Part shown: piece by piece, positions 35,001 to 43,536 of the stretch | How positions within the stretch are numbered: position 1 is the first letter of the stretch | Layout of the letters: every line of letters starts with the position of its first letter | NCBI RefSeq assembly: GCF_040717445.1 | Contig: NZ_JBFEFL010000001.1 | Location: 2,304,001-2,368,000, forward strand | Length of the DNA stretch: 64,000 nt | Direction: 5' to 3' | Origin: Qipengyuania sp. JC766 | GTDB lineage: Bacteria; Pseudomonadota; Alphaproteobacteria; Sphingomonadales; Sphingomonadaceae | Position numbers and translations under genes: made by a program | The notes under the pieces: model-generated | Database searches by the model: none | What the model was told of the DNA's origin: nothing | What the model saw: the letters and a program-made list of their open reading frames with translations, nothing else

Positions 35001-35345
35001 GTCATCGGAGAGGCGCTCTATCCCTTCGCGGGTGACGTGCCGGAAGGCGAGGAGGACAGCGTCGTTGCCGCAGGGCATCCGAAATTCGTGTCACAGACAA
35101 GCGGGTCAGGGTCCACGGTGGGCCGCGTCCATATCAACGCGCAACAGTATTTCGACAGCGTACCGGAAACCGCGTGGGAGTTCCATATCGGCGGATACCA
35201 GCCGGCCCAGAAATGGCTGAAGGATCGCAAGGGCCGCACGCTCTCCTACGAGGACCTCAACCACTACATGCGGATCGTCAAAATCCTGCTCGAAACGGAT
35301 CGGATCATGCGGGAGATCGAACTGCCGCTGGAATCGGGGACGTAG
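32043..35345 (+). CDS. Single-polypeptide restriction-modification enzyme (nuclease + gamma-type N6-adenine methylase + specificity region)
   Basis: An 1100-residue protein. The N-terminal nuclease-like domain carries a PD-(D/E)xK pattern (Asp54 in GMPDFLF, Glu68 and Lys70 in GWAEAKD). A helical linker (150-310) follows. The methylase has motif X-like YTPEPVVDFIV (about 323), motif I ILDPATGTGTFL (384-395) and motif IV CVIGNPPYSGES (515-526). The last 450 residues are the target-recognition region, resembling the C-terminal domain of Type ISP enzymes. No helicase motifs lie between nuclease and methylase, so it is closer to Type IIG than to LlaGI-like Type ISP. Start is GTG 32043 with AAGGGGAG upstream. 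Bases 34021-34680 are about 50% GC against about 65% just after. Confidence 0.85.
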   Translation: MDIAGYLEEITDIYASGDATEHSYRAPLQRLFESIDDSARVINEPKRSEGGMPDFLFHRDGVPFGWAEAKDLPKDVVKLKGYSVEQRKRYEAAYPNLIYTNGVDFEFIREGEVIHHTSIASFLGDLGKLQPLPETFADLERHLRLFAAEQPISIRSAKRLAEMMASKAAIIKGEVDIALKDDPEFQTTLGRQYTVFKQNLLPNLTPEEFADLYAETITYGMFAARLHDTRTPEDFTRSEALELLPKSNPFLRGLFQTIAGYDLPEWLRYAVDDLVAVLRASRPHDLFKDFGQFTARNDPFIHFYETFLAEYNPKKRKARGVWYTPEPVVDFIVRAVDDVLKSEFGIADGLADTQKVTVDWDTGQDDPKTGKPRTIRRDVHRVQILDPATGTGTFLAKTVQTIADRVKPRAPGQWSRYVERDLLPRLHGFELLMASYAMCHMKLDMQLTESGYTPSTGKPPEDWPTGKQWPPRLSVWLTNALEPAEREVKDLFALQALADEARGAGDVKRQTPIMCVIGNPPYSGESANKGKHIMGLMEAYKMEPGGKERLKERNPKWINDDYVKFIRMSEELIAKNPSGGVLGFITNHGYLDNPTFRGMRWHLLKTFDKIWVLDLHGNAKKKEVSPDGSPDKNVFDIQQGVALIVAVRKGEGSDKLAEVWHGDLWGSRHAKSQSLDKNLLSLSSTELEAQPYNFPFVPRDWALRERYEESFAVNDLLPINSVGIVTARDALVIDGSRSELWKRLQTFSLNETESLREQFRLGNDVRDWRVEWAQKDVRANLDRSKIVPIAYRPFDSRWTFYTGNSRGFMCYPRHEVMRQMLRDNLSLMSPRQAIQGGAPYSHVTVIDEIVDNRYVFSNKGIAQQFPLYLYPDEDIDQSDALAPKQRAVNFDPKLYAAICKAAGIDPADQAGPEDDFRAATGDARPSEVKVFDYIYGVLHSPDYRATFAEFLKIDFPRIPYPASPDVFHHVSEKGEVLRRLHLMEPAVIGEALYPFAGDVPEGEEDSVVAAGHPKFVSQTSGSGSTVGRVHINAQQYFDSVPETAWEFHIGGYQPAQKWLKDRKGRTLSYEDLNHYMRIVKILLETDRIMREIELPLESGT

Positions 35346-35542
35346 CAGCGGTTCTCGTCTGGCAACCGCGCCGGCGACTGCCTTGAAATCGCTCATGCAC
35401 CCAATCTGTCACATCGCAGTCCACCCCGAATTCCGCCGGCAAAAGGCCCGAATTTCCTTCCCTATTCCGGACCTGTCTGGCATATGAATGGCATGGGCAA
35501 AGCGGGGAAAATCAAGGCGTCCGGGGGGACCGGGGCGAATCC

Positions 35543-36196
35543 GTGAGCTTGCTTGCCGACCATAACCTGCCCTTTGCCGTCGCGCTCGCATTCATGGCGC
35601 TGCTCGCGCTGGTGCAGGCCATCGGGCTCGATTTCGGTGGGGATGCCGATGCGGACATGGACCTGGACGCGGACGGCGATCTGGAAGGCGGCAGCGCGAT
35701 GCCCGATGGCGGGATCGGCGCGGCGGCGGCCAGCATGCTCGGCCTGGGGCGGGTCCCGATTACCGTGTGGCTGGCAGTGTTCCTGTTCGTGTTCGCAGCG
35801 CTCGGCGTCGGTATCCAGGGGTTTGCGACCAGCCTGACCGGCGGCCCGCTCGACCGGTGGCTCGCCGCGCTGTTCGCGGCCGGCGCGGCCCTGCCGGTCA
35901 CCGGCGTGGTGGTCAGGCCCATCGGGCGGATATTGCCGAAGGACGAGACCAGCGCCGTCACGCTCGACACTCTTGTCGGACGCCGGGCGGAAATCGTGAC
36001 CGGCACCGCCCGCCATGCGTCCCCGGCGCGCGGCCGCGTGATCGACGCGTTCGGCCATCCGCACCACGTCATGATCGAGCCGCACGCGAAGGACGGGCAG
36101 ATCGTGGAAGGGGAGCAGGTCCTGCTGGTCCGCCGCGAAGGCGAGTTGTTCTTCGGGCAGGCCCTCGAAACGCGCAACCTTTCGCCGGCGCGATGA
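35543..36196 (+). CDS. yqiJ: YqiJ-like (NfeD/OB-fold) membrane protein, flotillin partner
   Basis: A 217-residue protein: an N-terminal membrane segment (LPFAVALAFMALLALVQAIGL), an acidic loop (GDADADMDLDADGDLEGG), two more membrane segments (VWLAVFLFVFAALGVGI, WLAALFAAGAALPVTGVVV) and a C-terminal OB-fold (TLVGRRAEIVTGTARHASPARGRV...EGEQVLLVRREGELFF). This is the YqiJ/DUF1449 layout. In E. coli yqiJ precedes the flotillin gene yqiK, as here (49-bp gap). NfeD-type proteins are thought to work with flotillins in membrane microdomains. The start is GTG 35543. Confidence 0.82.
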   Translation: MSLLADHNLPFAVALAFMALLALVQAIGLDFGGDADADMDLDADGDLEGGSAMPDGGIGAAAASMLGLGRVPITVWLAVFLFVFAALGVGIQGFATSLTGGPLDRWLAALFAAGAALPVTGVVVRPIGRILPKDETSAVTLDTLVGRRAEIVTGTARHASPARGRVIDAFGHPHHVMIEPHAKDGQIVEGEQVLLVRREGELFFGQALETRNLSPAR

Positions 36197-36245
36197 CCCG
36201 GATCGACATTTATACGCTGCACCCTTGCCGCATCACGGAGGATGA

Positions 36246-38045
36246 ATGGAAAACCTGACCGACATTGCGATCTGGGCCGGCTCCGCGCTGTTCCTGTTCC
36301 TGCTGATCGTGTTCACGATCACCCGGCTCTACCGCCGGGCGAGCAAGGAAACCGCCTTCGTGCGCACCGGCTTCGGCGGGGAGAAGGTCGTGATGAACGG
36401 CGGCGCGCTGGTCCTGCCGGTGCTGCACGAGACGATGCCGGTCAACATGAACACGCTCGTCCTGTCGGTGATCCGGCGCGATAGCGAGGCGCTGATCACG
36501 CTCGACCGGCTGCGGATCGACGTGAAGGCGGAGTTCTACGTCCGCGTGCGGCCCGATGCGGGCGCGATCGCCATGGCGGCGCAGACGCTGGGCCAGCGGA
36601 CCATGCAGCCGGAAATGCTGAAGGATCTGGTCGAAGGCAAGTTCGTCGACGCGCTGCGCTCGGTCGCGGCGGGCATGAGCATGAACGAGTTGCACGAGCA
36701 GCGGGCCGATTTCGTGCAGAAGGTGCAGCAGGTCAGTTCCAACGACCTCGCCATGAACGGGCTGGAGCTCGAATCGGTCTCGCTCACCGGGCTCGACCAG
36801 ACCAGTATCGAGCATTTCAACGCCAACAACGCCTTCGACGCCGAGGGCCTGACCAAGCTGACCGAGCAGATCGAGGCGCGCAAGAAGCTGCGCAACGATA
36901 TCGAGCAGGACACGCGCGTGCAGATGGAAGCGAAGAACCTCGAGGCCGATGCGCGCAGCTTCCAGATCAGCCGCGACACCGAATATGCCCGGCTGGAGCA
37001 GGAGCGCGAGGTCGAGGTGCGCCGCGCCGCGCAGATGTCGGAAATCGCCAGCCAGCAGGCCGAACGCCAGCGCGAGGCCGATGCCGCACGGATCGAAGCG
37101 AAGAAGCTGGTCGATGCGCAGCAGATCGAAGCCGACCGGCTGGTCGAGGAAGCTAGGATCGACCAGGTCCGCGCGCTCGAGATCGCCCGGCAGGAACAGC
37201 AGATCGCCGTGCAGAACAAGAGCCGCGAGGAAAGCCAGGCCAAGGCCGAAGCGGACGAGGCCCGTGCCAAGGCGGTCCAGGCCGAAGAACAGGTGGCGAC
37301 CGCGCGCGAAAGCGAAATCGCCGAACGACAGAAGAAGATCGAGCTGATCGAAGCGGCCAAGCAGGCCGAGCGCGACGCGATCAAGATCAAGGTCGATGCC
37401 GAGGCCGAGCGTGACGCGGCAGCCAACCGCGCCGAGGCGATCCGCCGCGAGGCCGAGGGCGAGGCGGAAGCGGAAAAGCTGCGCGCGGAAGCCGCGCGGG
37501 TGCGCTTCGAAGTCGAAGCCGCGGGCCAGCGCGCCATCAACGAGGCCGCCAACATCCTGTCGATGGACCAGATCAGCCTACAGACGAAGCTCGCGCTGCT
37601 GAAAGTTCTGCCGGAGCTGGTGCGCGAAAGCGCCAAGCCGATGGAAGCGATCGATTCGATCAAGATCGTCCAGGTGGACGGCCTCACGAACGGCGGCCGC
37701 AGCGCGGCGGACGGGTCCGGTGTGCACAATGGCGGCGGCAGCGGCGGCAACCTCGCCACCGATGCGGTCAGCGCGGCCCTCGCCTACCGGGCACAGGCGC
37801 CGGTCCTCGACGGGCTGATGAAGGAGCTGGGCCTCGACGGCAGTTCGCTGGGCGGACTTGTGCGCGAAGCGGCCAGCGATGCGAACGGCAAGGACGCGAA
37901 GCCGTCCCGCACCGAAGGCAAGCCCAGGTCCGAAACGCCTTCGCGCGCACTGTCCCAGCGCAAGGAGGACCGGCCCTCCGAAGCGAAGTCCAAATCCGAC
38001 GGAAAGGATGCGCCGGATGGCAAGTCCGAGGCGTTGTCCGACTGA
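36246..38045 (+). CDS. yqiK: Flotillin-family (SPFH/band 7) protein, YqiK-like
   Basis: A 599-residue membrane-anchored scaffold protein. One N-terminal membrane segment (ALFLFLLIVFTITRLY, about 12-27) is followed by a band-7/SPFH domain (FGGEKVVMNGGALVLPVLHE to about 200), a long coiled coil rich in EA, EAR and QAE repeats (220-470) and a disordered charged tail of S, K and D. Flotillins oligomerise and organise membrane microdomains, affecting motility, stress response and protein sorting. GGAGGATGA precedes the ATG. The pairing with yqiJ supports the assignment. Confidence 0.9.
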   Translation: MENLTDIAIWAGSALFLFLLIVFTITRLYRRASKETAFVRTGFGGEKVVMNGGALVLPVLHETMPVNMNTLVLSVIRRDSEALITLDRLRIDVKAEFYVRVRPDAGAIAMAAQTLGQRTMQPEMLKDLVEGKFVDALRSVAAGMSMNELHEQRADFVQKVQQVSSNDLAMNGLELESVSLTGLDQTSIEHFNANNAFDAEGLTKLTEQIEARKKLRNDIEQDTRVQMEAKNLEADARSFQISRDTEYARLEQEREVEVRRAAQMSEIASQQAERQREADAARIEAKKLVDAQQIEADRLVEEARIDQVRALEIARQEQQIAVQNKSREESQAKAEADEARAKAVQAEEQVATARESEIAERQKKIELIEAAKQAERDAIKIKVDAEAERDAAANRAEAIRREAEGEAEAEKLRAEAARVRFEVEAAGQRAINEAANILSMDQISLQTKLALLKVLPELVRESAKPMEAIDSIKIVQVDGLTNGGRSAADGSGVHNGGGSGGNLATDAVSAALAYRAQAPVLDGLMKELGLDGSSLGGLVREAASDANGKDAKPSRTEGKPRSETPSRALSQRKEDRPSEAKSKSDGKDAPDGKSEALSD

Positions 38046-38070
38046 CGGTTAGCGCAAGCGGTTCGATAGC

Positions 38071-38109
38071 GGCCGGGGATGGGCGGTTGCCCGCAAGTCC
38101 ATCCCGGCC
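38071..38109. terminator. Large hairpin between convergent yqiK and galU
   Basis: GGCCGGGGATGG (38071-38082) pairs with CCATCCCGGCC (38099-38109), about 11 bp with one bulged G. A smaller GCGG-TTGC-CCGC hairpin sits in the loop. It fills the gap between two convergent stops and reads alike on both strands, so a bidirectional terminator is likely, although there is no T-tract. Confidence 0.5.
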
Positions 38110-38124
38110 ACCGGTCCGGCCGGC

Positions 38125-39012
38125 CTAGCCCAGCAGGCGCCGGGCGATGGCCCTGACCTCGTCGCCCATGTCCTCGCGCTCCATGGCGAGGGCGAGGGTG
38201 GCTTCGACGAAGCCGGTCTTGCTGCCGCAATCGTAGCGGCGGCCGTCGAAGGTGACGGCGTGGAAGGGCTGGGTGCCGATCATGCGGGCCATCGCGTCGG
38301 TCAGCTGAATCTCCCCGCCGGCGCCCTTTTCCTGGTCTTCCAGCACCCGCATCACTTCGGGCTGCAGGATATAGCGGCCCGAGACGATCTTGTTCGAGGG
38401 CGCCTGATCCACCGGGGGCTTTTCCACCAGCCCGGTCACTTCGGTGAGCGTGTCCGACACCTGCGCACCCGGGTCGATCACGCCGTAGCTGCTCACTTGG
38501 TCGCGCGGGATTTCCAGTACGCTGATAAGGTTGCCGCCGGTCTGCGCGTAGGCATCCACCATCTGCTTCATGCATCCGGTGCCGCCGCCTTGCCTTGCGA
38601 TCATCAGCTCGTCCGGCAGGAAGATCGCGAAGGGTTCGTCCCCGACGATGGCGCGCGCGCACCAGATCGCATGGCCGAGGCCCAGCGGCACCTGCTGGCG
38701 CACGGTGATGATGTCGCCCGGGACGAAGCGGCTCGATTCCAGCACGCCCAGGTCCTTGCCCCGCTCGCGCATCGTGTCCTCGAGCTCGTAGGCGACGTCG
38801 AAATGCTCGACGATGGCGGTCTTCCCGCGCCCGGTGACGAAGATCATCTGCTCGATCCCCGCCTCGCGCGCCTCGTCCACCGCGTACTGGATCAGAGGGC
38901 GGTCCACGATCGGCAGCATTTCCTTGGGAATGGCCTTGGTGGCGGGGAGGAAGCGCGTGCCGAGACCCGCGACGGGGAAGACGGCTTTCTTGATCGGTTT
39001 CGGGCTGCTCAT
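38125..39012 (-). CDS. galU: UTP--glucose-1-phosphate uridylyltransferase
   Basis: GalU makes UDP-glucose from UTP and glucose-1-phosphate for exopolysaccharide, LPS and osmolyte synthesis. The 295-residue protein begins KPIKKAVFPVAGLGTRFLPA (nucleotide-binding loop), followed by KAIPKEMLPIVDRPLIQYAV, FVTGRGKTAIVEHFD, LGHAIWCAR and LPDELMI. I chose ATG 39012 to match the conserved N-terminus; the frame is open to 39072 at a TTG. It is divergent from murA. Confidence 0.95.
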   Translation of the reverse strand: MSSPKPIKKAVFPVAGLGTRFLPATKAIPKEMLPIVDRPLIQYAVDEAREAGIEQMIFVTGRGKTAIVEHFDVAYELEDTMRERGKDLGVLESSRFVPGDIITVRQQVPLGLGHAIWCARAIVGDEPFAIFLPDELMIARQGGGTGCMKQMVDAYAQTGGNLISVLEIPRDQVSSYGVIDPGAQVSDTLTEVTGLVEKPPVDQAPSNKIVSGRYILQPEVMRVLEDQEKGAGGEIQLTDAMARMIGTQPFHAVTFDGRRYDCGSKTGFVEATLALAMEREDMGDEVRAIARRLLG

Positions 39013-39098
39013 GGCTTCGGGGGTAAGCAGGGGCACGCGGCGCGGCAAGGGCGGACCGCTCGCCTTGCTCAAAAAGCAATTTTGTCTAAACCGCCGCG

Positions 39099-40382
39099 AT
39101 GGACAAGATACGCATCATCGGCGGCAAGCGCCTGTCGGGCACGATCCCCGTGTCCGGCGCGAAGAACGCCGCGCTCACCCTCATTCCCTGCGCGCTGCTG
39201 ACGGACGAGCCGCTGACGCTGCGCAACCTGCCGCGATTGGCGGATATCGACGGGTTCCAGCACCTGATGACGCAGTTTGGCGTGTCGGTGAACATCGCCG
39301 GCGGGCGGCCGGAGGATTTCGGCCGGGTGGTGACATACGAGGCGACGCGGCTGACCAGCACCGTCGCGCCCTACGACCTGGTGCGCAAGATGCGCGCGTC
39401 CGTCCTGGTGCTGGGCCCGATGCTGGCCCGCGCGGGCGAGGCGACCGTGTCGATGCCCGGCGGCTGCGCCATCGGCAACCGGCCCATCGACCTGCACCTG
39501 AAGGCGCTGGAAGCCTTCGGCGCGGAAATCGAACTGGCGCAAGGTTATGTGAAGGCGCGCGCGCCCGATGGCGGCTTGCCGGGCGGGGACTACGATTTCC
39601 CCGTGGTATCCGTGGGCGCGACGGAGAACGCGTTGATGGCGGCGGTGCTGGCGAACGGGACCAGCCGCCTCAACAACGCCGCGCGCGAGCCGGAGATCGT
39701 GGACCTGTGCAACCTGCTGGTCGCGATGGGCGCGCAGATCGAGGGGATCGGCACGTCGGACCTGACGATCCACGGGGTGAAGCGGCTGCACGGCGCGACC
39801 TACCGGGTGATGCCGGACCGGATCGAGGCGGGCTCCTACGCCTGCGCCGCGGCGATCACCGGCGGGCAGGTGCGGCTGGACGGCGCGAAGGCGGACGACA
39901 TGCTCTCCACCATCCATGCGCTGCGCAATATCGGCATCGAGGTCGAGACCGATGCGACCGGCATAGACGTCGCGGCCAACGGCCCGCTGAAGGCCGTCAA
40001 CCTTTCCACCGCGCCGTTCCCGGGCCTTGCCACCGACATGCAGGCGCAGTTGATGGCGCTGCTGTGCCGCGCGGAAGGCACCAGCGTCCTGACCGAGACG
40101 ATTTTCGAGAACCGCTACATGCACGTACCCGAACTGGCGCGCATGGGAGCGGACATCGACGTGCAAAGCCGCACGGCGATCGTGAAGGGCGTGCCGTCAA
40201 TGACCGGGGCGCAAGTGATGGCGACCGACCTGCGCGCCTCGATGAGCCTGGTGATCGCCGGGCTCGCCGCCGAAGGGGAGACGCAGGTGAAGCGCCTCTA
40301 CCACCTCGATCGCGGTTACGAGCGGCTGGAAGAGAAGCTCGCCCTGCTCGGCGCCGAAGTGGAGCGCATCGGCGACGAATAG
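39099..40382 (+). CDS. murA: UDP-N-acetylglucosamine 1-carboxyvinyltransferase
   Basis: MurA performs the first committed step of peptidoglycan synthesis, moving enolpyruvyl from PEP to UDP-GlcNAc; it is the fosfomycin target. The 427-residue protein has Lys22-Asn23 in [13 protein letters not shown], the active-site Cys123 in [20 protein letters not shown] (so fosfomycin-sensitive by this residue), and the C-terminal [16 protein letters not shown] and [12 protein letters not shown] blocks. Length is normal. It is divergent from galU, with 86 bp between start codons. Confidence 0.97.
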   Translation: MDKIRIIGGKRLSGTIPVSGAKNAALTLIPCALLTDEPLTLRNLPRLADIDGFQHLMTQFGVSVNIAGGRPEDFGRVVTYEATRLTSTVAPYDLVRKMRASVLVLGPMLARAGEATVSMPGGCAIGNRPIDLHLKALEAFGAEIELAQGYVKARAPDGGLPGGDYDFPVVSVGATENALMAAVLANGTSRLNNAAREPEIVDLCNLLVAMGAQIEGIGTSDLTIHGVKRLHGATYRVMPDRIEAGSYACAAAITGGQVRLDGAKADDMLSTIHALRNIGIEVETDATGIDVAANGPLKAVNLSTAPFPGLATDMQAQLMALLCRAEGTSVLTETIFENRYMHVPELARMGADIDVQSRTAIVKGVPSMTGAQVMATDLRASMSLVIAGLAAEGETQVKRLYHLDRGYERLEEKLALLGAEVERIGDE

Positions 40383-40455
40383 ACCTTCGTTAAGTGGACC
40401 TTTCCCCCGCTTGCGGAGTTGAAGGGGAAGAGTGTCCGCAAGGAGGAACAGGACA

Positions 40456-40680
40456 ATGATCTTGAGATTGGCCGCACTGGGCGCGCTGGGCTACGGCGCG
40501 TTCAAGTATTTCGAACAGCAGAAGCGCGACAACAACGGCGTCGCCTTTGCCAAGGGCGAGCCCGAAGGCGCGTTCCGCAATGCAGGGTCCGATGCGACCC
40601 GCACCCACGATAAGATGAGCAAGACGGACGAGGAACTCGACGAGACCTATCCGGCGAGCGATCCGCCCGCCAATTACTGA
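40456..40680 (+). CDS. Small membrane-anchored protein, 74 aa
   Basis: A 74-residue protein with an N-terminal hydrophobic helix (LRLAALGALGYGAFKYF) and a polar tail ending DEELDETYPASDPPANY. The start is ATG 40456, with AGGAGG nine bases upstream; the frame is open eight codons further. The DETYPASDPP tail is seen in many sphingomonad small proteins of unknown role. Its 3' end overlaps the convergent ribbon-helix-helix gene by 7 bp. Confidence 0.75.
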   Translation: MILRLAALGALGYGAFKYFEQQKRDNNGVAFAKGEPEGAFRNAGSDATRTHDKMSKTDEELDETYPASDPPANY

Positions 40681-40925
40681 CCGGGCCGTCCGGCCCTGAG
40701 CTCCTCGACGAGCCACAGACGGATCGCGCTTGCCAGCCCCGGCGGGGTTGGCGAGGCGATCCGTTCTTCGTCTATCCGCGCGACGAGCGCGTTGATCGGC
40801 ACGCCCTCACGCTCCGCCGCCTCGCGCAGCATGGTCCAGAACACGGGCTCCAGACTCACGGACGTCTTGTGCCCTGCGATCTCGACCGATCGCTTCGCCG
40901 GAGGATGGTAGGCTGCGCCTCCCAA
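40674..40925 (-). CDS. Ribbon-helix-helix domain protein
   Basis: An 83-residue protein matching the alphaproteobacterial RHH_4-type pattern: RSVEIAGHKTSVSLEPVFWTMLREAAEREGVPINALVARID. The first strand and two helices form an Arc/MetJ-like DNA-binding fold, followed by a helix ending AIRLWLVEELRAG. Its target is unknown. The only plausible start is a TTG at 40925, immediately after the TGA of terC (40926-40928), so it is probably translated by re-initiation from the terC transcript. Confidence 0.82.
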   Translation of the reverse strand: MGGAAYHPPAKRSVEIAGHKTSVSLEPVFWTMLREAAEREGVPINALVARIDEERIASPTPPGLASAIRLWLVEELRAGRPGQ

Positions 40926-41732
40926 TCAGGTACCTTCCGCGGCCGCATTCGTCCGCCGATTGCGCTGCACCATGTTGAGCAGTTCCACTGCGATGGAGAA
41001 ACCCATCGCCGCGTAGATGTAACCCTTGGGCACGTGGAACCCGAAGCCGTCGGCAATCAGCACGAGACCGATCATCACCAGGAAGGCGAGGGCGAGCATT
41101 ACCAGCGTCGGGTTCTTCTCGATAAACTTCGCGAGCGGCGTGGCGGCGACCAGCATGATGCCGACCGTGATGACGACCGCGGCGACCATGATCGGGATCT
41201 GGTCGGTCATGCCGACCGCGGTCAGGATCGAATCGATCGAAAAGACGAGGTCGATGGCGATGATCTGGGCGATCACGGCACCGAAAGTGGCGGTCGCGGC
41301 CTTGGCGACGGAAGGCGTCTTGTCGAGCAAGTCACCGCTATTGTCGGCCGGTTCGACCGCGTGATGGATTTCCTTGGTCGCCTTCCAGAGGAGGAACAGC
41401 CCGCCCGCCAGCAGGATCAGGTCGCGCCCGGAAAAGGCGGTTTCGAAACTGGCCTTGTTGGTCCCTTCGACCGGCGGCCCCTGGATGCCGAGATCGAACA
41501 GCGGCGTCTGCAGCGTGACGATCCAGCCGATCAGCAGCAGCAGCCCGATTCGCATGACCAACGCCAGCATCAGGCCGATGCGCCGCGCCTTTTCCTGCTG
41601 GTGCTCGGGCAGCTTGTTGGACAGGATCGCGATGAAGATGAGGTTGTCGACGCCCAGGACCACTTCCAGCGCGATCAGGGTCAGCAGAGCGAGCCAGGCC
41701 GCGGGGTCGGACAGGAGGGCGAGAATATCCAT
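40926..41732 (-). CDS. TerC-family integral membrane protein
   Basis: A 268-residue protein with seven to eight membrane segments and the TerC signatures: [21 protein letters not shown] near the N-terminus and [20 protein letters not shown] in the second half, each with acidic residues in the membrane. TerC/Alx-type proteins export Mn2+ and help metallate secreted proteins. No other tellurite genes lie nearby, so a metal-homeostasis role is more likely than tellurite resistance. It is co-transcribed with the RHH gene. Confidence 0.9.
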   Translation of the reverse strand: MDILALLSDPAAWLALLTLIALEVVLGVDNLIFIAILSNKLPEHQQEKARRIGLMLALVMRIGLLLLIGWIVTLQTPLFDLGIQGPPVEGTNKASFETAFSGRDLILLAGGLFLLWKATKEIHHAVEPADNSGDLLDKTPSVAKAATATFGAVIAQIIAIDLVFSIDSILTAVGMTDQIPIMVAAVVITVGIMLVAATPLAKFIEKNPTLVMLALAFLVMIGLVLIADGFGFHVPKGYIYAAMGFSIAVELLNMVQRNRRTNAAAEGT

Positions 41733-41772
41733 CGCTTTCGCGCTTATCGCGCGGCGCGCCTATCGCAAGTCT

Positions 41773-42582
41773 CTATTTGTCGGTGGACCCGGCCACATTC
41801 TCTTCTGATGCCTCCCACGCCTGCCAGATCCGCGCGGCGATGCCGTCCAGCGGAACCCAGTGCGTGCCGCCTGTCAGGTTGACGCGCGTGACGTTCGGCC
41901 CGCCCGCCTTTTCCAGCTTCGCCGCGTGGTCGAAATCGACCACCTCGTCCTTGGTCCCGTGCATCAGCAGCAGGGGCTCGCTGACCCGGGCGATCTTCTC
42001 GCGGTTGTCGTAGCGCTCCTTGATGAAGGGGCGCGCAAGGGCCGGTGCCGCATCGCGCAGGCTGGTGAACGCGCCGAGGGTCGCGACGCCCGCGAACTCG
42101 TTGCGGCTCGCCATTTCCAGCGCGACCGCCCCGCCCATGGAAAAGCCGAACGCGTACAGGCGGACGTCGGGATGCAGCGTGCGCGCCTTGGCCAGCCATG
42201 CCTCGGCATCGCGGTACAGGCCTTCTTCGGACGGCTTGCCAGGATTGTCCCCGAACCCGCGATAGGACGCGACGAGGACGCCGCGCCCGCCCACCCGCAA
42301 GGGTTCCGCGCGCACGGCCATGACGAGATGGTTGTAGGAATTCCCGTGGAAGACGACGACCAGCTGGTCCACGCCTTCCGCCGCCGGCCAGTACGCGCCT
42401 TCCAATTCGAGCCCCTCGGCGGTGGTCGTACGCACGGCCTGCGGCGGTTCGCCGGCGTACGTCACCTCGGTATCGGCCAGCGAAACCGGTTCGTACACCT
42501 TGCCCTGTGCCGCGGCCGGCGCGGCGTATTGAAGCGCCGCGAAGGCCGAGATGGCCAGAACCCACTTGCGCACGAAATTCAT
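41773..42582 (-). CDS. Exported alpha/beta hydrolase
   Basis: A 269-residue protein with a Sec signal (KWVLAISAFAALQYAAPAAAQG, cleavage after AAA or AAAQ) and an intact triad: nucleophile in YAFGFSMGGAVALEMA, Asp in LMHGTKDEVVDFDH and His in TGGTHWVPLDG. The oxyanion stretch is VVVFHGNSYNH, and SYRGFGDNPGKPSEEG resembles the BEM46/ABHD13-like group. Likely a periplasmic esterase or peptidase; the substrate is unknown. GGGGGGACGG precedes the ATG. Confidence 0.83.
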   Translation of the reverse strand: MNFVRKWVLAISAFAALQYAAPAAAQGKVYEPVSLADTEVTYAGEPPQAVRTTTAEGLELEGAYWPAAEGVDQLVVVFHGNSYNHLVMAVRAEPLRVGGRGVLVASYRGFGDNPGKPSEEGLYRDAEAWLAKARTLHPDVRLYAFGFSMGGAVALEMASRNEFAGVATLGAFTSLRDAAPALARPFIKERYDNREKIARVSEPLLLMHGTKDEVVDFDHAAKLEKAGGPNVTRVNLTGGTHWVPLDGIAARIWQAWEASEENVAGSTDK

Positions 42583-42677
42583 GTCCGTCCCCCCTTCAAG
42601 AGATCCCCTTAGGCGCCAGGCGACCCGTATGACAGATGAACCGGGGGGGCGGCCCAGTCGCAGGCGTTTGCCGCGCG

Positions 42678-43523
42678 CTATTCGAAATCGGCTTCTGCCG
42701 CCGGAATGCGCGTCAGGGTCCTTTTGGCGGTGCGTTCTTCATCGCCACGGTCGAGGCCGGTCACCAGCATTTCGACCGTTTCGGTCTTCTTCCACACAAG
42801 GCCGGCTTCGTCGATTTCGAATTCGATTTCGATGGTGCCGGACGCGTCGATTTCCGATCCCGATGAAGTGTCATCGACGGGAAGCGTTCCGCCACTTATT
42901 TCGGCGACGATCTCTCTCGTGCGCGCTTCCTGATCGCGGACGGTTTGCGGATCGACCGGCGCGGACAGGAAGAGAACCTGTCGACCATTACGCGTTCCAC
43001 GGTCTTCCAGCAGGCCGCTGATTCCATACTCCGGCAGTTCGAACTGCGTACCCGGCCGCAACGGCGCGGGCCTCAGGCCGTAACCTTCGATGCTTTCCAG
43101 CACGGCCTGCGGATCGCATTCGATCTTCACGGCCGTCCAGGTGAACAGCCATCGCCCGCACTGCTCCTTCGTCCAGCCCGCCTCGTCCAGCCACAGGTCC
43201 CGCCGCGCAATTATCTCGCTCTCGTTGAGCAGGCGCTTCGAACCGTCCGGCCTCACGAGAACGCGCGCGGGGTACATCCACATGTCGTTCCCGCGCACCT
43301 CGTCCGGATCGCCCGGGATCGAATATTCGATCTCCAGTCCCTCGGCCGTGGTCGCAATCGCATGTTCCGCCAGCGACTGCGTGCCGCCACTGCTCGACTG
43401 ACCGTGACCCGAGACCTCCTGCGTGCTGGTCTCGTATTCGTATTGCAGGAGATAACCCTGCTCTCCCGCGGTCAGGCCGCTTGCCGCGCCGAGCGCGGCC
43501 AGCGCGGCGAGCGATCTGAACAT
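42678..43523 (-). CDS. Hypothetical exported protein
   Basis: A 281-residue protein with an N-terminal signal (MFRSLAALAALGAASGLTAG). The rest is polar and beta-rich, with acidic stretches (SSGSEIDASGTIEIEFEIDE). No family recognised. ATG 43523 has GAGAGG upstream; the frame is open to 43559, overlapping phaB. It starts 13 bp after the phaB stop, so the two are probably one transcript, though no functional link is apparent. Confidence 0.7.
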   Translation of the reverse strand: MFRSLAALAALGAASGLTAGEQGYLLQYEYETSTQEVSGHGQSSSGGTQSLAEHAIATTAEGLEIEYSIPGDPDEVRGNDMWMYPARVLVRPDGSKRLLNESEIIARRDLWLDEAGWTKEQCGRWLFTWTAVKIECDPQAVLESIEGYGLRPAPLRPGTQFELPEYGISGLLEDRGTRNGRQVLFLSAPVDPQTVRDQEARTREIVAEISGGTLPVDDTSSGSEIDASGTIEIEFEIDEAGLVWKKTETVEMLVTGLDRGDEERTAKRTLTRIPAAEADFE

Positions 43524-43536
43524 CGAACCGGCCCTC

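Noticed and set aside
32043-35345. Mobile element carrying the restriction-modification gene
   Set aside because: No integrase, transposase, tRNA target, direct repeats or terminal inverted repeats were found at either flank, so only the specificity region and isolated position suggest transfer.
40926-41732. Tellurite-resistance island around terC
   Set aside because: Only a lone TerC-family gene is present; no terA, terB, terD or terE. A metal-homeostasis role is more likely.
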